NCBI RefSeq assembly: GCF_900106755.1
Contig: NZ_FNNN01000004.1
Coordinates: 186,001 to 250,000 of the forward strand
From: Bacteroides faecis MAJ27
Lineage (GTDB): Bacteria > Bacteroidota > Bacteroidia > Bacteroidales > Bacteroidaceae
Length of the DNA stretch: 64,000 bases
Direction: 5' to 3'
The position numbers were made by a program, and so were the translations under genes. This document shows positions 1 to 8,399 of the stretch, in pieces. Below the pieces are notes generated by a model, which was given only the letters and a program-made list of their open reading frames with translations, was not told where the DNA came from and did not search any database. Within the stretch, counting starts at the first letter, position 1. Each line of letters begins with the position of its first letter.

Positions 1-1174
1 CGATTCGCTTGCCACTTCCGGAGATACTGTATGCCAGATAGGACACCGCAAGGACGCGTTGTGGGGAGAAATCACCGCTTCCTTTTATGCGGAGTATGAA
101 GTACCTTCCGTCTCTTTTGACGAAAGTATCGATTACCTGTTCGATTCCATTACGATCCGCCTTTATTCTTCGGGCGACTATCTGGGAGACACATTGGTCA
201 CCCAGCGGATTTCGATGTATCCCCTGACAGAAAATATCCAACTGGACGATGCGAATTATTTATATAGTACCAGCAATATAGCTTATGACAGCCAGAACCC
301 ACTGAGTTCTTTCAGCTTCACTCCCACTCCCGGACGACGGAGCAAGGAACTGGAAGTCCGCCTGCCCGACGAATGGGGCAAGGAATGGTTCAACCTGCTG
401 CTGGAAGACAACCGGGTAATGGAGTCACAAACCTTTTTTCAGAATTATTTCAAAGGTATCGCCTTCATTCCGGATATGAACGCCGCATGCGTCAATGGAT
501 TTCAGGTGAATGATTCCAGCTTCTGCATCACGCTCTATTACCATTCGCTGACGGAGGTCATCACTGAAAAGGAACTGGTATTCAATGCAAGCACTACGCT
601 TACCTTTAATAAAATAGAGTACGACCGGAACGGCACACCGCTAGAGGATCTGCAAAGCGGAGACGACAACGCGTTATCCACCTCTCTGAGCAACCACCAG
701 GCATATATGCAGGGAATGACGGGCATGTACATCTCCATTGATTTTCCCCATCTCAACAATCTTTGTATGGAAGGTGACCTGGTGACCATCGAAAGTGCCA
801 CCTTACAATTATATCCGGTAAAAGGGACTTATGGAGGAATGTATCCGCTTCCCCAAACACTGTCACTTTATACCGCCAACAAAGACAATGTGACGCAGGG
901 AGTTATCACGGACCTTACAGGAAACTCCGTACAAACCGGAAATCTCGTCGTCGATGAAGTGACCTACGAAAAGACTTATTACTCATTCGATCTCACCTCT
1001 TTCCTGCAAACAAATCTGGGAACGACCGGTTACAACCGACAAAAGCTGCAACTAATCCTTCCGGACAATCTGTTTTTCACGACTCTGCAAGGTGTCATTT
1101 TCGGTGACGGAGATAACACGACCAACCGAGAAACCACCAAACTTATCATACTTTACAAAACCTATCAAAAATGA
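1..1174 (+). CDS. DUF4270 domain protein, C-terminal part (5' end outside window)
   Basis: The reading frame is open from the left edge (first whole codon at position 2), so the gene starts outside the window; the TTG at 59 is only an internal codon. About 390 codons are visible. The product resembles the C-terminal part of the DUF4270 lipoproteins of Bacteroidetes: beta-rich segments with a statement-like pattern such as YSFDLTSFLQ and a final KLIILYKTYQK. The role of the family is unknown; members are usually exported lipoproteins, but the signal peptide is not visible here. The stop overlaps the start of the next gene (ATGA at 1171-1174), which implies translational coupling with the outer-membrane protein that follows. 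The family call is by recognition, without a profile search. Confidence 0.75.
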   Translation, partial: DSLATSGDTVCQIGHRKDALWGEITASFYAEYEVPSVSFDESIDYLFDSITIRLYSSGDYLGDTLVTQRISMYPLTENIQLDDANYLYSTSNIAYDSQNPLSSFSFTPTPGRRSKELEVRLPDEWGKEWFNLLLEDNRVMESQTFFQNYFKGIAFIPDMNAACVNGFQVNDSSFCITLYYHSLTEVITEKELVFNASTTLTFNKIEYDRNGTPLEDLQSGDDNALSTSLSNHQAYMQGMTGMYISIDFPHLNNLCMEGDLVTIESATLQLYPVKGTYGGMYPLPQTLSLYTANKDNVTQGVITDLTGNSVQTGNLVVDEVTYEKTYYSFDLTSFLQTNLGTTGYNRQKLQLILPDNLFFTTLQGVIFGDGDNTTNRETTKLIILYKTYQK

Positions 1175-2376
1175 AAAAGATTTTGTTTTGCATTTTGGCT
1201 CTTTACAGCCCTGTCTCCATACTGATCGCTCAAAATACCACCAATTCACCTACCTCCATGTTCGGCTTGGGAGAAATCTCTACCGGTGAAGGCGGACAAT
1301 ATGCAGGTTTGGGAGGCGCAGGCATCGCCCTGCGTGGAAGCAATTTTCTGAACACCGCCAATCCCGCATCACTCACCGAACTTACCGAACAGCGGTTTCA
1401 GATAGATGCCGGTATTATGGGATCTTACCAGAACTATACACAACGGGGAGCCAGCAATCATTCCGTCACAGGAAACCTGAACAATCTAAGTATTGGTTGC
1501 CGGATTATCCCCCGCTGGTATGGAGCCGTTTTTTTGGCGCCCGTGAGCAGTGTAGGATATGCCATCACACTGGATGAAGAAATAGCAGGCACTAATGGAA
1601 GCACCGTTTCCTCTCTTTTTCAAGGAGAAGGAGGGCTTTCCAAGATGGGAGTCAGCACGGCGTACCTGTTTGACAAAGGTCTTTCCGTCGGCACCAACCT
1701 TTCTTATGTCACAGGAACGATCACTCAAACTGAAACACAAGGCAACGCCACCGAAGAAACCAGTTCTTACAAACATACCTTTTATGCCGATTTTGGTATT
1801 CAGTACAAATGGGCAATCGACCGCGAACGTTTCTTCGTTGCCGGAGCCGTATACGGATACTCACAGAACTTCAGGCAAGAGAATAACCTCTACGTCAGCA
1901 GCAGTTCAGGAGGAGAAGATATTGAAAGCAGCCTGAAACGGTACCGTCAGTGCCTTCCACAATTTTTCGGTGTAGGAGCATCCTACAACTGTCTGCGCTG
2001 GATGGCAACCATCGACTATAAATACATTGACTGGAGCCGGATGGAGTCTTCGCAGTCCAACGTCAGTTTTCAGAACCAGCACCGGCTATCCCTGGGAGGA
2101 AAATATACGCCGGGCAATGTGTACCGTAACCCGGTCAGCCTGTTACTGGGAACGGGAATCAGCAATTCATACATCGTTATCCAAAAGAAGAAAGCGACCG
2201 ATTATTACATCAGCACCGGACTAAATTTCGGATTACGCAATAATAATGTACTCTCTTTCGGCCTGAAATACAAAGGTCAGATGAAGGTCCCTAACGGTAT
2301 GCAAAAAGAAAACAGCTTCTCTTTGTTCTTAAATATCACCTTCTCCGAACGGACCTATCGCGCTAAGATACAGTAA
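1171..2376 (+). CDS. Outer-membrane beta-barrel protein, FadL/OMPP1-like
   Basis: 401 residues with a signal peptide (MKKILFCILALYSPVSILIAQ, cleavage near residue 21). A Gly- and Ser-rich N-terminal part contains GLGEISTGEGGQYAGLGGAG followed by LNTANPASLTEL, a pattern seen in FadL-like barrels of Bacteroidetes. The rest alternates aromatic and polar residues as expected for barrel strands. It probably sits in the outer membrane; the substrate is unknown. The start overlaps the stop of the DUF4270 gene by four bases, so the two are likely made from one message. I can support the barrel and the location, not a transport function. Confidence 0.7.
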   Translation: MKKILFCILALYSPVSILIAQNTTNSPTSMFGLGEISTGEGGQYAGLGGAGIALRGSNFLNTANPASLTELTEQRFQIDAGIMGSYQNYTQRGASNHSVTGNLNNLSIGCRIIPRWYGAVFLAPVSSVGYAITLDEEIAGTNGSTVSSLFQGEGGLSKMGVSTAYLFDKGLSVGTNLSYVTGTITQTETQGNATEETSSYKHTFYADFGIQYKWAIDRERFFVAGAVYGYSQNFRQENNLYVSSSSGGEDIESSLKRYRQCLPQFFGVGASYNCLRWMATIDYKYIDWSRMESSQSNVSFQNQHRLSLGGKYTPGNVYRNPVSLLLGTGISNSYIVIQKKKATDYYISTGLNFGLRNNNVLSFGLKYKGQMKVPNGMQKENSFSLFLNITFSERTYRAKIQ

Positions 2377-2436
2377 TATTCATTCTTTTTTTATGCAATT
2401 TGAGTACAAAAAGACGGATTTCAAGAGAGGAATCCG

Positions 2437-2444
2437 TATATTTG
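2437..2444 (+). promoter_or_regulatory. -7 box of the C1 peptidase promoter
   Basis: TATATTTG matches the Bacteroides -7 consensus TAnnTTTG and lies 33 bases before the ATG at 2478. No TTTG sits at the ideal distance upstream, so only the -7 element is claimed. Confidence 0.5.
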
Positions 2445-2477
2445 TAGCCAAAACAATTTAATATTAATTTCATCAGA

Positions 2478-3662
2478 ATGAAAAAGAGTATCCTTATCGC
2501 TGCCTTAGGCTTGTTCAGCCTGAGCGCAATGGCACAAGACGCAAAACCCGAAGAGGGCTTCGTTTTCACAACAGTGAAAGAAAATCCGATTACCTCCATC
2601 AAAAACCAGAACCGTTCGAGCACCTGCTGGAGCTTCTCTGCTTTGGGATTTCTGGAATCAGAACTACTTCGTTTAGGTAAAGGCGAATATGACCTTTCGG
2701 AAATGTTTGTTGTACACAAAACAATGGAAGACCGTGGAGCAAACTACGTACGCTATCATGGCGACAGTTCTTTCTCTCCCGGTGGAAGTTTCTATGACAT
2801 TATTTACTGTATGAAGAACTACGGTCTTGTTCCGCAGGAAGCAATGCCGGGTATCATGTACGGTGATTCACTGCCGGTACACAACGAACTGGATGCCGTA
2901 GCAGAAGGTTACATCAACGCTATCGCCAAAGGTAAACTCACTAAGCTGACTCCGGTATGGAAAAAAGGTCTTAGCGCTATCTACGATACTTATCTGGGAG
3001 CATGCCCGGAAAACTTCACTTACAACGGTAAGGAATATACTCCGAAAACTTTCGCTGAATCACTCGGACTGAAAGCTGAAGACTATGTATCACTGACTTC
3101 TTACACACATCATCCTTTCTATTCTCAATTCGCCATCGAAATTCAGGATAACTGGCGTAACGGTCTGTCATACAACCTTCCGATCGATGAGTTCATGGCT
3201 GTAATGGACAATGCCGTTAAAAAAGGATATACATTCGCATGGGGCAGTGACGTCAGCGAGCAAGGTTTCACCCGTGACGGTATCGCTGTAATGCCGGACG
3301 CTGCCAAAGGTGCAGAACTGACAGGTTCGGATATGGCCCGCTGGACAGGTATGACAGCTGCCGACAAACGCAAAGAACTGACTTCCAGACCACTTCCGGA
3401 AATGGAAATCACTCAGGAAATGCGCCAGACAGCTTTCGACAACTGGGAAACTACAGACGACCACGGAATGGTTATCTACGGTATCGCTAAAGACCAGAAT
3501 GGTAAAGAATACTTCATGGTAAAGAACTCCTGGGGCAAATCAGGTAAATATGACGGAATCTGGTATGCTTCCAAAGCATTCGTCGCTTACAAGACTATGA
3601 ATATCCTGGTACACAAGGATGCACTTCCCAAAGAAATAGCAAAGAAACTGGGTATCAAATAA
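2478..3662 (+). CDS. Secreted C1 (papain-fold, PepC/bleomycin hydrolase-like) cysteine peptidase
   Basis: 394 residues. A signal peptide ends near residue 19 (SAMAQ). The active-site block KNQNRSSTCWSFSALGF gives the oxyanion Gln at about 44 and the nucleophile Cys50. The catalytic His is in DDHGMVIYG (about residue 328) and the Asn in VKNSWG (about 348). Cys, His and Asn in this order with an NSWG motif define papain-like C1 peptidases; the spacing and the long insert fit the C1B aminopeptidase C/bleomycin hydrolase branch. The signal peptide is unlike the cytoplasmic PepC enzymes and suggests the periplasm or cell surface. It is monocistronic, with its own -7 box and a strong terminator after the stop. 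Likely role: trimming peptides for uptake. Confidence 0.88.
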   Translation: MKKSILIAALGLFSLSAMAQDAKPEEGFVFTTVKENPITSIKNQNRSSTCWSFSALGFLESELLRLGKGEYDLSEMFVVHKTMEDRGANYVRYHGDSSFSPGGSFYDIIYCMKNYGLVPQEAMPGIMYGDSLPVHNELDAVAEGYINAIAKGKLTKLTPVWKKGLSAIYDTYLGACPENFTYNGKEYTPKTFAESLGLKAEDYVSLTSYTHHPFYSQFAIEIQDNWRNGLSYNLPIDEFMAVMDNAVKKGYTFAWGSDVSEQGFTRDGIAVMPDAAKGAELTGSDMARWTGMTAADKRKELTSRPLPEMEITQEMRQTAFDNWETTDDHGMVIYGIAKDQNGKEYFMVKNSWGKSGKYDGIWYASKAFVAYKTMNILVHKDALPKEIAKKLGIK

Positions 3663-3684
3663 AGAGATGACTCTTATATAAGAA

Positions 3685-3725
3685 CAAAAGCCCCGGAAGC
3701 GATTTCTGCTCCCGGGGCTTTTGTC
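3685..3725. terminator. Bidirectional terminator between the C1 peptidase and response-regulator genes
   Basis: A long hairpin with arms at 3685-3697 and 3713-3725 (core AGCCCCGG / CCGGGGCT). It is flanked by A's on the left and T's on the right, so it can end the plus-strand peptidase message and the minus-strand regulator message that converge here. Confidence 0.85.
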
Positions 3726-3772
3726 TTATCATCATCTTCCGCCTGCAACGATTTATCAAAGACAGCAGCGCT

Positions 3773-4501
3773 TTAAAAGAGACTCAACTTACCGATATAT
3801 TCCGTAAACTTCTCCTTATAATTATCCCCGACAGGAATATACGTCGTCTTATCAAAGATAATGCGGAGACGGGAAACTTCTGTAATCTTGCGAAGATTGA
3901 CAATATAAGAACGGTGTACCCGCATGAAATACGCGGGAAGCCGCTCCTCCATCTTCTGAAGGCTGGCAAGAGTAATGACCGGTTTATCCTCACCTTCTAT
4001 GAAAATACGTACATATTCACTCATACTCTCAATGTACCGTATATTTTTCACATCGATACGTACCACCCTATAATCACTCTTTACAAACAGAGAATCTCCT
4101 TTTATCTGCGAACTGTTCCCCAGTTCTCCCTGCTGCTCCAGCAACCGGTATTCAAATTGTTTCCGTGCCTTATCCGCCGCTTTCAGTAAATCCTGGAACT
4201 CAAACGGTTTCAAGAGGTAATCGACAGCATCCAGTTTGAAACCGTCAACCGCATATTCAGAATAAGCAGTCGTGAAGATAACCAACGGATGGCTGATAAG
4301 CGAACGGATAAAATCCAGTCCGTTCAAATCGGGCATATTGATATCCACAAGGATCAGGTCTATATCCTCATCAGCCAGTACCTTCATCGCCTCAAAAGCA
4401 TCCTGGCAAGGCTTGACTAAAGACAGAAAAGGAACACGGGATATATAATCCGTCAGTTGCTTCAATGCCAAAGGTTCATCATCAATCGCTATACATTTCA
4501 T
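3773..4501 (-). CDS. LytTR-family response regulator
   Basis: 242 residues. The N-terminal receiver domain (about 1-120) has the acidic pair D7/D8, the phospho-acceptor D53 in LVDINMPD, the Thr in FTTAYSEYAVDGF and the Lys in YLLKPF. The C-terminal LytTR DNA-binding domain (about 135-242) shows the typical KNIRYIESMSEYVRIF and FMRVHRSYIVNL. It is the partner of the sensor kinase just upstream: the kinase stop and this ATG share one base (TAATG at 4501), so they are translated together. LytTR regulators usually act on nearby cell-surface or peptide-linked genes. The target here is unknown. Confidence 0.92.
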   Translation of the reverse strand: MKCIAIDDEPLALKQLTDYISRVPFLSLVKPCQDAFEAMKVLADEDIDLILVDINMPDLNGLDFIRSLISHPLVIFTTAYSEYAVDGFKLDAVDYLLKPFEFQDLLKAADKARKQFEYRLLEQQGELGNSSQIKGDSLFVKSDYRVVRIDVKNIRYIESMSEYVRIFIEGEDKPVITLASLQKMEERLPAYFMRVHRSYIVNLRKITEVSRLRIIFDKTTYIPVGDNYKEKFTEYIGKLSLF

Positions 4502-5715
4502 TATAATAAAGGTACAATAAGTAAAACATCAAATTTATTATCTTCCTCCGTAATGGAAAGGGTATAATCATTACCAAACAACAGCCTTAAGCGTTTACGA
4601 ACGTTCTCCAAACCGATACCATGATGCTGCTCATCAGACGAACCGCCTGTACTGTTGGTACATCTGAAAGAGAGCCTGTTTCCGTCTTCCAGTTGCATCA
4701 CTACATGAACGAACGATTCTTTCCGGTAGCTGATTCCATGCTTGAAAGCGTTTTCCACAAAAGAGACAAAGAGCAAAGGCGGTATCTGTACCTCGGGTAC
4801 TTCAAGAGGAAAATTCTTTTCAATGGATACTCTGTCAGGGTAACGCAAACTCATTAACGTGACATAATTCTCCAGAAACTGGATTTCACGCGACAGCAGA
4901 ATGGTTTTGTTGCTGGCTTCGTAAAGCACGTAACGCATTAACTTGGAAAGTTCCACAATCGTACTTTTCGCTTTTCCCGTATCGATATCCACCAGTGCAT
5001 GAATATTATTAAGCGTATTCATGAAGAAATGCGGGTTTATCTGATATTTCAGGTATTGCAGTTCGGACTGCAGATGTTGGTGTTCCAGTTCTTTCAGCAT
5101 CTCTTCGTCCCGGAAGGACTTGAAAAACAACTTGACTGCAATATTAAATCCGACCATCAGAAAAGCTACCACAAAATGAATAAGATAGCGGATAGTGAAA
5201 GGAGGAAAAGGATAAGGAGCCGGCTTAGGAAAGCCACCTGGTCGTTGGGGCTTTTCCACATCAGGCTCCATCAGTCGAAGCTCATCCCAATGGATAGACT
5301 CTTCTTTACGAGCTCTCTCTCTCATTTCTATAAGTTGATTTCTCCGGTTCTCTTTACTATCGCCATTCTTATCATGAATCTTCTCATGCCTGAACTTCCC
5401 CGGAAACCGTTCCATAGAAGGAGCAGGAGCGATCAGGCACGAAATAGCAATCAGAAAAACCACAGAAATAATATAGGGCCAATATCTTTTTCTGAAAAGA
5501 AAATACGGAACCAATACGTAATTGTTCAACAGAAACAGCACGAAAAAAGGGAGGATAGTCAACCAGGAGTCATGGATCACCGCACGACTTTCCTCTCTTT
5601 CGAGCCCACCATTAACGGCAAAGTATCCGCCGATCAATGGGAGAAGAAAAATAACAGTCCAGATAGCCCCATAAATGCTCTGTTCCAGCAATTGTTGTTT
5701 ACGCAGTCTTTTCAT
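4501..5715 (-). CDS. LytS/YehU-type sensor histidine kinase
   Basis: 404 residues. Three N-terminal hydrophobic segments (about 17-35, 52-72, 78-98) are followed by a highly charged, then Pro-rich loop (about 100-172) and a fourth membrane segment (about 174-196). The His_kinase domain has the phospho-acceptor H229 in the family motif YQINPHFFMNTLN. The ATPase part has the N box FVENAFKHG and the Gly-rich GIGLENVRKRL. These kinases pair with LytTR regulators, as the overlapping downstream gene confirms. The charged Pro-rich loop between membrane segments 3 and 4 is probably the sensor region. A promoter with ideal spacing lies just upstream. Confidence 0.92.
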   Translation of the reverse strand: MKRLRKQQLLEQSIYGAIWTVIFLLPLIGGYFAVNGGLEREESRAVIHDSWLTILPFFVLFLLNNYVLVPYFLFRKRYWPYIISVVFLIAISCLIAPAPSMERFPGKFRHEKIHDKNGDSKENRRNQLIEMRERARKEESIHWDELRLMEPDVEKPQRPGGFPKPAPYPFPPFTIRYLIHFVVAFLMVGFNIAVKLFFKSFRDEEMLKELEHQHLQSELQYLKYQINPHFFMNTLNNIHALVDIDTGKAKSTIVELSKLMRYVLYEASNKTILLSREIQFLENYVTLMSLRYPDRVSIEKNFPLEVPEVQIPPLLFVSFVENAFKHGISYRKESFVHVVMQLEDGNRLSFRCTNSTGGSSDEQHHGIGLENVRKRLRLLFGNDYTLSITEEDNKFDVLLIVPLL

Positions 5716-5740
5716 GCTTCATTGTTCCAAATGACTGATA

Positions 5741-5772
5741 CAAAGATAGAACCGTTACTTCTACTCCACAAA
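5741..5772 (-). promoter_or_regulatory. Promoter of the kinase/regulator operon
   Basis: On the minus strand TTTG (complement of 5769-5772), a 20-base spacer and TATCTTTG (complement of 5741-5748) match the Bacteroides sigma-ABfr promoter. It ends 26 bases before the kinase ATG. Confidence 0.65.
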
Positions 5773-5800
5773 AAGAATCGACCAAAGTACTCTTTTCAAC

Positions 5801-5818
5801 GGTAAACTGCTGTTTACC
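5801..5818. repeat. 7-bp palindrome upstream of the kinase promoter
   Basis: GGTAAAC TGCT GTTTACC: two perfect 7-bp arms around 4 bases. It sits about 30 bp upstream of the -33 box of the kinase promoter and overlaps the stop codon of the small peptide ORF. It could be an operator or an RNA hairpin; a T-run is lacking, so a terminator is less likely. Confidence 0.45.
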
Positions 5819-5918
5819 ATCCCCCGGGGCATCCTCCGCCACCCCTCGTATTTCCCACTTGCGTCACCATCGAGCCCGTTGTTAATGTAGCAGCCTGTGC
5901 ACCGTTCACCTTCAGCAT
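5814..5918 (-). CDS. Possible 34-residue Gly-rich peptide
   Basis: A short ORF starts with ATG inside the last codons of the AraC gene (7-base overlap with its stop) and ends at TAA 5814-5816. The product begins MLKVNGAQAATLTTG and ends with a Gly-rich tail, RGGGGCPGGW, with a single Cys. It resembles the leader-plus-core layout of a secreted or modified peptide, but no modification enzyme or peptidase-transporter is nearby. It lies between an AraC regulator and a LytTR-type kinase. It may be chance translation of a GC-rich stretch; no homologue is claimed. Confidence 0.3.
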   Translation of the reverse strand: MLKVNGAQAATLTTGSMVTQVGNTRGGGGCPGGW

Positions 5919-6763
5919 TCCCTATACTCCTGAGGCGTCATCTGCACATGCTTACGAAAATATTTATTGAAAAAGGAAAGGTTATTGAATCCCAACGAAA
6001 AAGCTATTTCCTTCACAGGCAACCGGGTAGATTTTAATTGCGCCTTCGCATTCATGACAATAATTCCCGTGATGATGGCCAAAGGACTGTGACCGCTGGC
6101 TTTTCGGATAGCACCGGAAAAATGCGCCGGAGTCACTCCGCACTTTTTCGCATAAAAGGAGACTTCATGCTCCTGCGTATAGTTTGCCATCAACAACTGG
6201 ATAAACTGACGATAGAGTTCATGCTCCCGCTTTATCGGCTCGTTGGTCGTCGGTTTGCAACGTTTATACAGCTCGCCCACTCCCTGAAAGAATATGGTAA
6301 ATATAGATTTCAGTATCTCCTTATTGTCCAGCGTGTTCGGCAAGGCATAGGCACGAATAAGCAAGCTAAAAGCATTCCGGTACAATTGAGCTATTTCTTC
6401 CGTCAGCGGCATAATGGGATTATTCAGAATCATAGGAAGAAAATCCAGAAACGTCTCCACATAACTTACCCGCGCTATAAACTCCGAAGAAAAACCGGCA
6501 AAACAGACACGGGTATCCGAAGATACTTCGTGAATCTGGATAAATGATCCGGGAAGCACAGTCACAAAATCATTCCGGCTGATTGTATACTCGGACAGAT
6601 TGATAGTAGCGCGTACGGTTCCCCGCGTACAAAGCACAAAAACTCCCGCCTTTATATGGCAGGGAAAACGACCGTACTGATTCAGGATGTCACCAGTTAT
6701 ACTGTCATCCGTAACAAAATCAACCGGAAGATCAAATTTGGGAAGCGCATCATCTATAATCAT
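5912..6763 (-). CDS. AraC-family transcriptional regulator
   Basis: 283 residues from the ATG at 6763 (MIIDDALPKFDLP); the frame stays open upstream to 6856 but those extra residues look unlike the family. The N-terminal part (about 1-150) is a cupin-like sensing domain (FVTVLPGSFIQIHEVS). The C-terminal part has two helix-turn-helix motifs: HEVSFYAKKCGVTPAHFSGAIRKASG, and VKEIAFSLGFNNLSFFNKYFRKHVQMTPQEYRE, the AraC signature. It is transcribed away from the DUF4925/TonB-receptor operon, which is its most likely target. The small ligand is unknown. Confidence 0.9.
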   Translation of the reverse strand: MIIDDALPKFDLPVDFVTDDSITGDILNQYGRFPCHIKAGVFVLCTRGTVRATINLSEYTISRNDFVTVLPGSFIQIHEVSSDTRVCFAGFSSEFIARVSYVETFLDFLPMILNNPIMPLTEEIAQLYRNAFSLLIRAYALPNTLDNKEILKSIFTIFFQGVGELYKRCKPTTNEPIKREHELYRQFIQLLMANYTQEHEVSFYAKKCGVTPAHFSGAIRKASGHSPLAIITGIIVMNAKAQLKSTRLPVKEIAFSLGFNNLSFFNKYFRKHVQMTPQEYREC

Positions 6764-6939
6764 AATTAAGAAATTTAGTTCCACAAAGATATCTTTTTCC
6801 TTTTGATATCCAGTCAAGCTTTTTATTAAAATATGAAAAACAGAACATTTATTCAAAAGGAAGGGACATTACGAATATTCATTCCAAGACACATATATAC
6901 AAAATAATTAGAATAGAACATCGAATACGAAAAATGGAG

Positions 6940-6971
6940 CTTGACGTAGAAACAAGAATAGACGACATTTG
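6940..6971 (+). promoter_or_regulatory. Possible promoter of the DUF4925/TonB-receptor operon
   Basis: CTTG (6940-6943), a 20-base spacer and GACATTTG (6964-6971) match the Bacteroides promoter except for one base in each box. The imperfect boxes would suit a promoter that needs an activator such as the divergent AraC protein. Confidence 0.4.
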
Positions 6972-7013
6972 CAATGTTTTAATAAATACTTAGATATAAA
7001 AACTAAAAAGAGA

Positions 7014-8354
7014 ATGAAAACATTACGAAAACTATTATTGGTAGCTTGTGCGGCATTCTTCTTTACATCTTGTGAAGAAACCTATAACAACAAGCTGTTC
7101 TGGCCGGGCGAACTCAGCCAGGAATATGGCTCGTATATCAAACCATCGACTCTGGACCTGACCTACAGCGGAGAAAAACTAATCGGAAAATCTGTCAGCT
7201 TCATCACAGAAGACAGCAAAAAGGGAACATTGACTTTGAATGATGTCATTCCGGGAGAAAAAGAGACATCTTTCCGGGTGGAATTATTAGAAAAGGAAGA
7301 TAACTACACCTTCAGCGGAGAGACCGTTTCGGCAGCAGGAGCAACCGTTACATACACCGGTGCCATCACTCCGAAAACGATGAAACTGGATCTGAACGTA
7401 ACCATGCCGCAAAGCCAATGGATGAACAGTTATCTGCTCAGCGAACTGACACGCGGCAGAGGAAAAGACGTCGTACGTAATCAGGAGACCGGACAATACG
7501 AATGGGGCGAAGCGGACAACCAGCTATTGACAGCAGCCTTATATACCGACATGGATCTGGAAATGGTCAAAGATGCCGGAAGTTTATATGCCACCGTCTC
7601 TACTTTAATAAAAGGTATGGGAGGATATCTCCTGCCACAATTGCTCCGGAATATCAATCTGGAATCCGACGGAAACATCACTGCCGAATATACGACTGAC
7701 GAAATGCAACTGGGAGAACAGAAGTTCAGTGAAATCAATATGGACGACCCTGAATCGATGCAGCAAGTCAGCATGTTCATCATGATGAAACTCATGTTCA
7801 ATACTTTATCTGCCGAAGACATCGCTGCCGCAACTCAGGGACGCGCTTATGCTCCCTCTCCCCGTGGACTGGCTCACTGGTATGTAAAGAATGACCTGCT
7901 TTATGTCAAACTGAACCTCCCCGCCATCATCAGCCAAGCTATACAAGGACAGGGAAAGACGGTCGACGGCAATCTGATTGCAGGCATCGCAGATGCCATC
8001 TTGAAAGCCAACCCCTTCTTACTGAAAACACTGCTCGGAGCAGTAAACGAATCGTTGGATAATTCTTTGTTGTCCATGATTGCCAATATGGACTACCAAA
8101 GTTTCCAGATGTTCTTTTCGTGGATAAAAAAAGGTATTCCCATGCATATAGAAAAGGTGAACGGGCATACTCATATATATCTGGACAGGGCAGCATTGAG
8201 CCCTATCATCGCTTTCATTCCGAATCTTCAGCCTGTCATGGAAGGCATTCCTAACTTCGGCCCGATGTTGTACGACTCTTATCTTGGTCCGTTGTACGAT
8301 AACTGGTCTATCATTACCAAGCTGGACTTGGGACTTGACTTGGTTGACAATTAA
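7014..8354 (+). CDS. DUF4925-type lipoprotein
   Basis: 446 residues from the ATG at 7014; an upstream ATG-less extension to 6969 is ignored because the signal peptide starts here (MKTLRKLLLVACAAFFFTSC, lipidation at Cys20, followed by EE). The mature part repeats a pattern of small calycin-like modules (LDLTYSGEKLIGKSVSFITED; TLTLNDVIPGEKETSF), which is why I place it in DUF4925; that assignment is by recognition. It ends 45 bases before the TonB-dependent receptor and is probably co-transcribed with it. By analogy with other lipoprotein/receptor pairs it may capture a ligand at the cell surface, but it is not a SusD protein. Confidence 0.65.
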   Translation: MKTLRKLLLVACAAFFFTSCEETYNNKLFWPGELSQEYGSYIKPSTLDLTYSGEKLIGKSVSFITEDSKKGTLTLNDVIPGEKETSFRVELLEKEDNYTFSGETVSAAGATVTYTGAITPKTMKLDLNVTMPQSQWMNSYLLSELTRGRGKDVVRNQETGQYEWGEADNQLLTAALYTDMDLEMVKDAGSLYATVSTLIKGMGGYLLPQLLRNINLESDGNITAEYTTDEMQLGEQKFSEINMDDPESMQQVSMFIMMKLMFNTLSAEDIAAATQGRAYAPSPRGLAHWYVKNDLLYVKLNLPAIISQAIQGQGKTVDGNLIAGIADAILKANPFLLKTLLGAVNESLDNSLLSMIANMDYQSFQMFFSWIKKGIPMHIEKVNGHTHIYLDRAALSPIIAFIPNLQPVMEGIPNFGPMLYDSYLGPLYDNWSIITKLDLGLDLVDN

Positions 8355-8399
8355 TCATCCGTTTTTCCATCCTAAGAAAAAACATAAATTATAGAAACA

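Noticed and set aside
4999..5805. 268-codon plus-strand ORF
   Set aside because: Exact antisense of the histidine kinase, with its HATPase and His_kinase motifs on the minus strand; the plus-strand product is low-complexity and basic.
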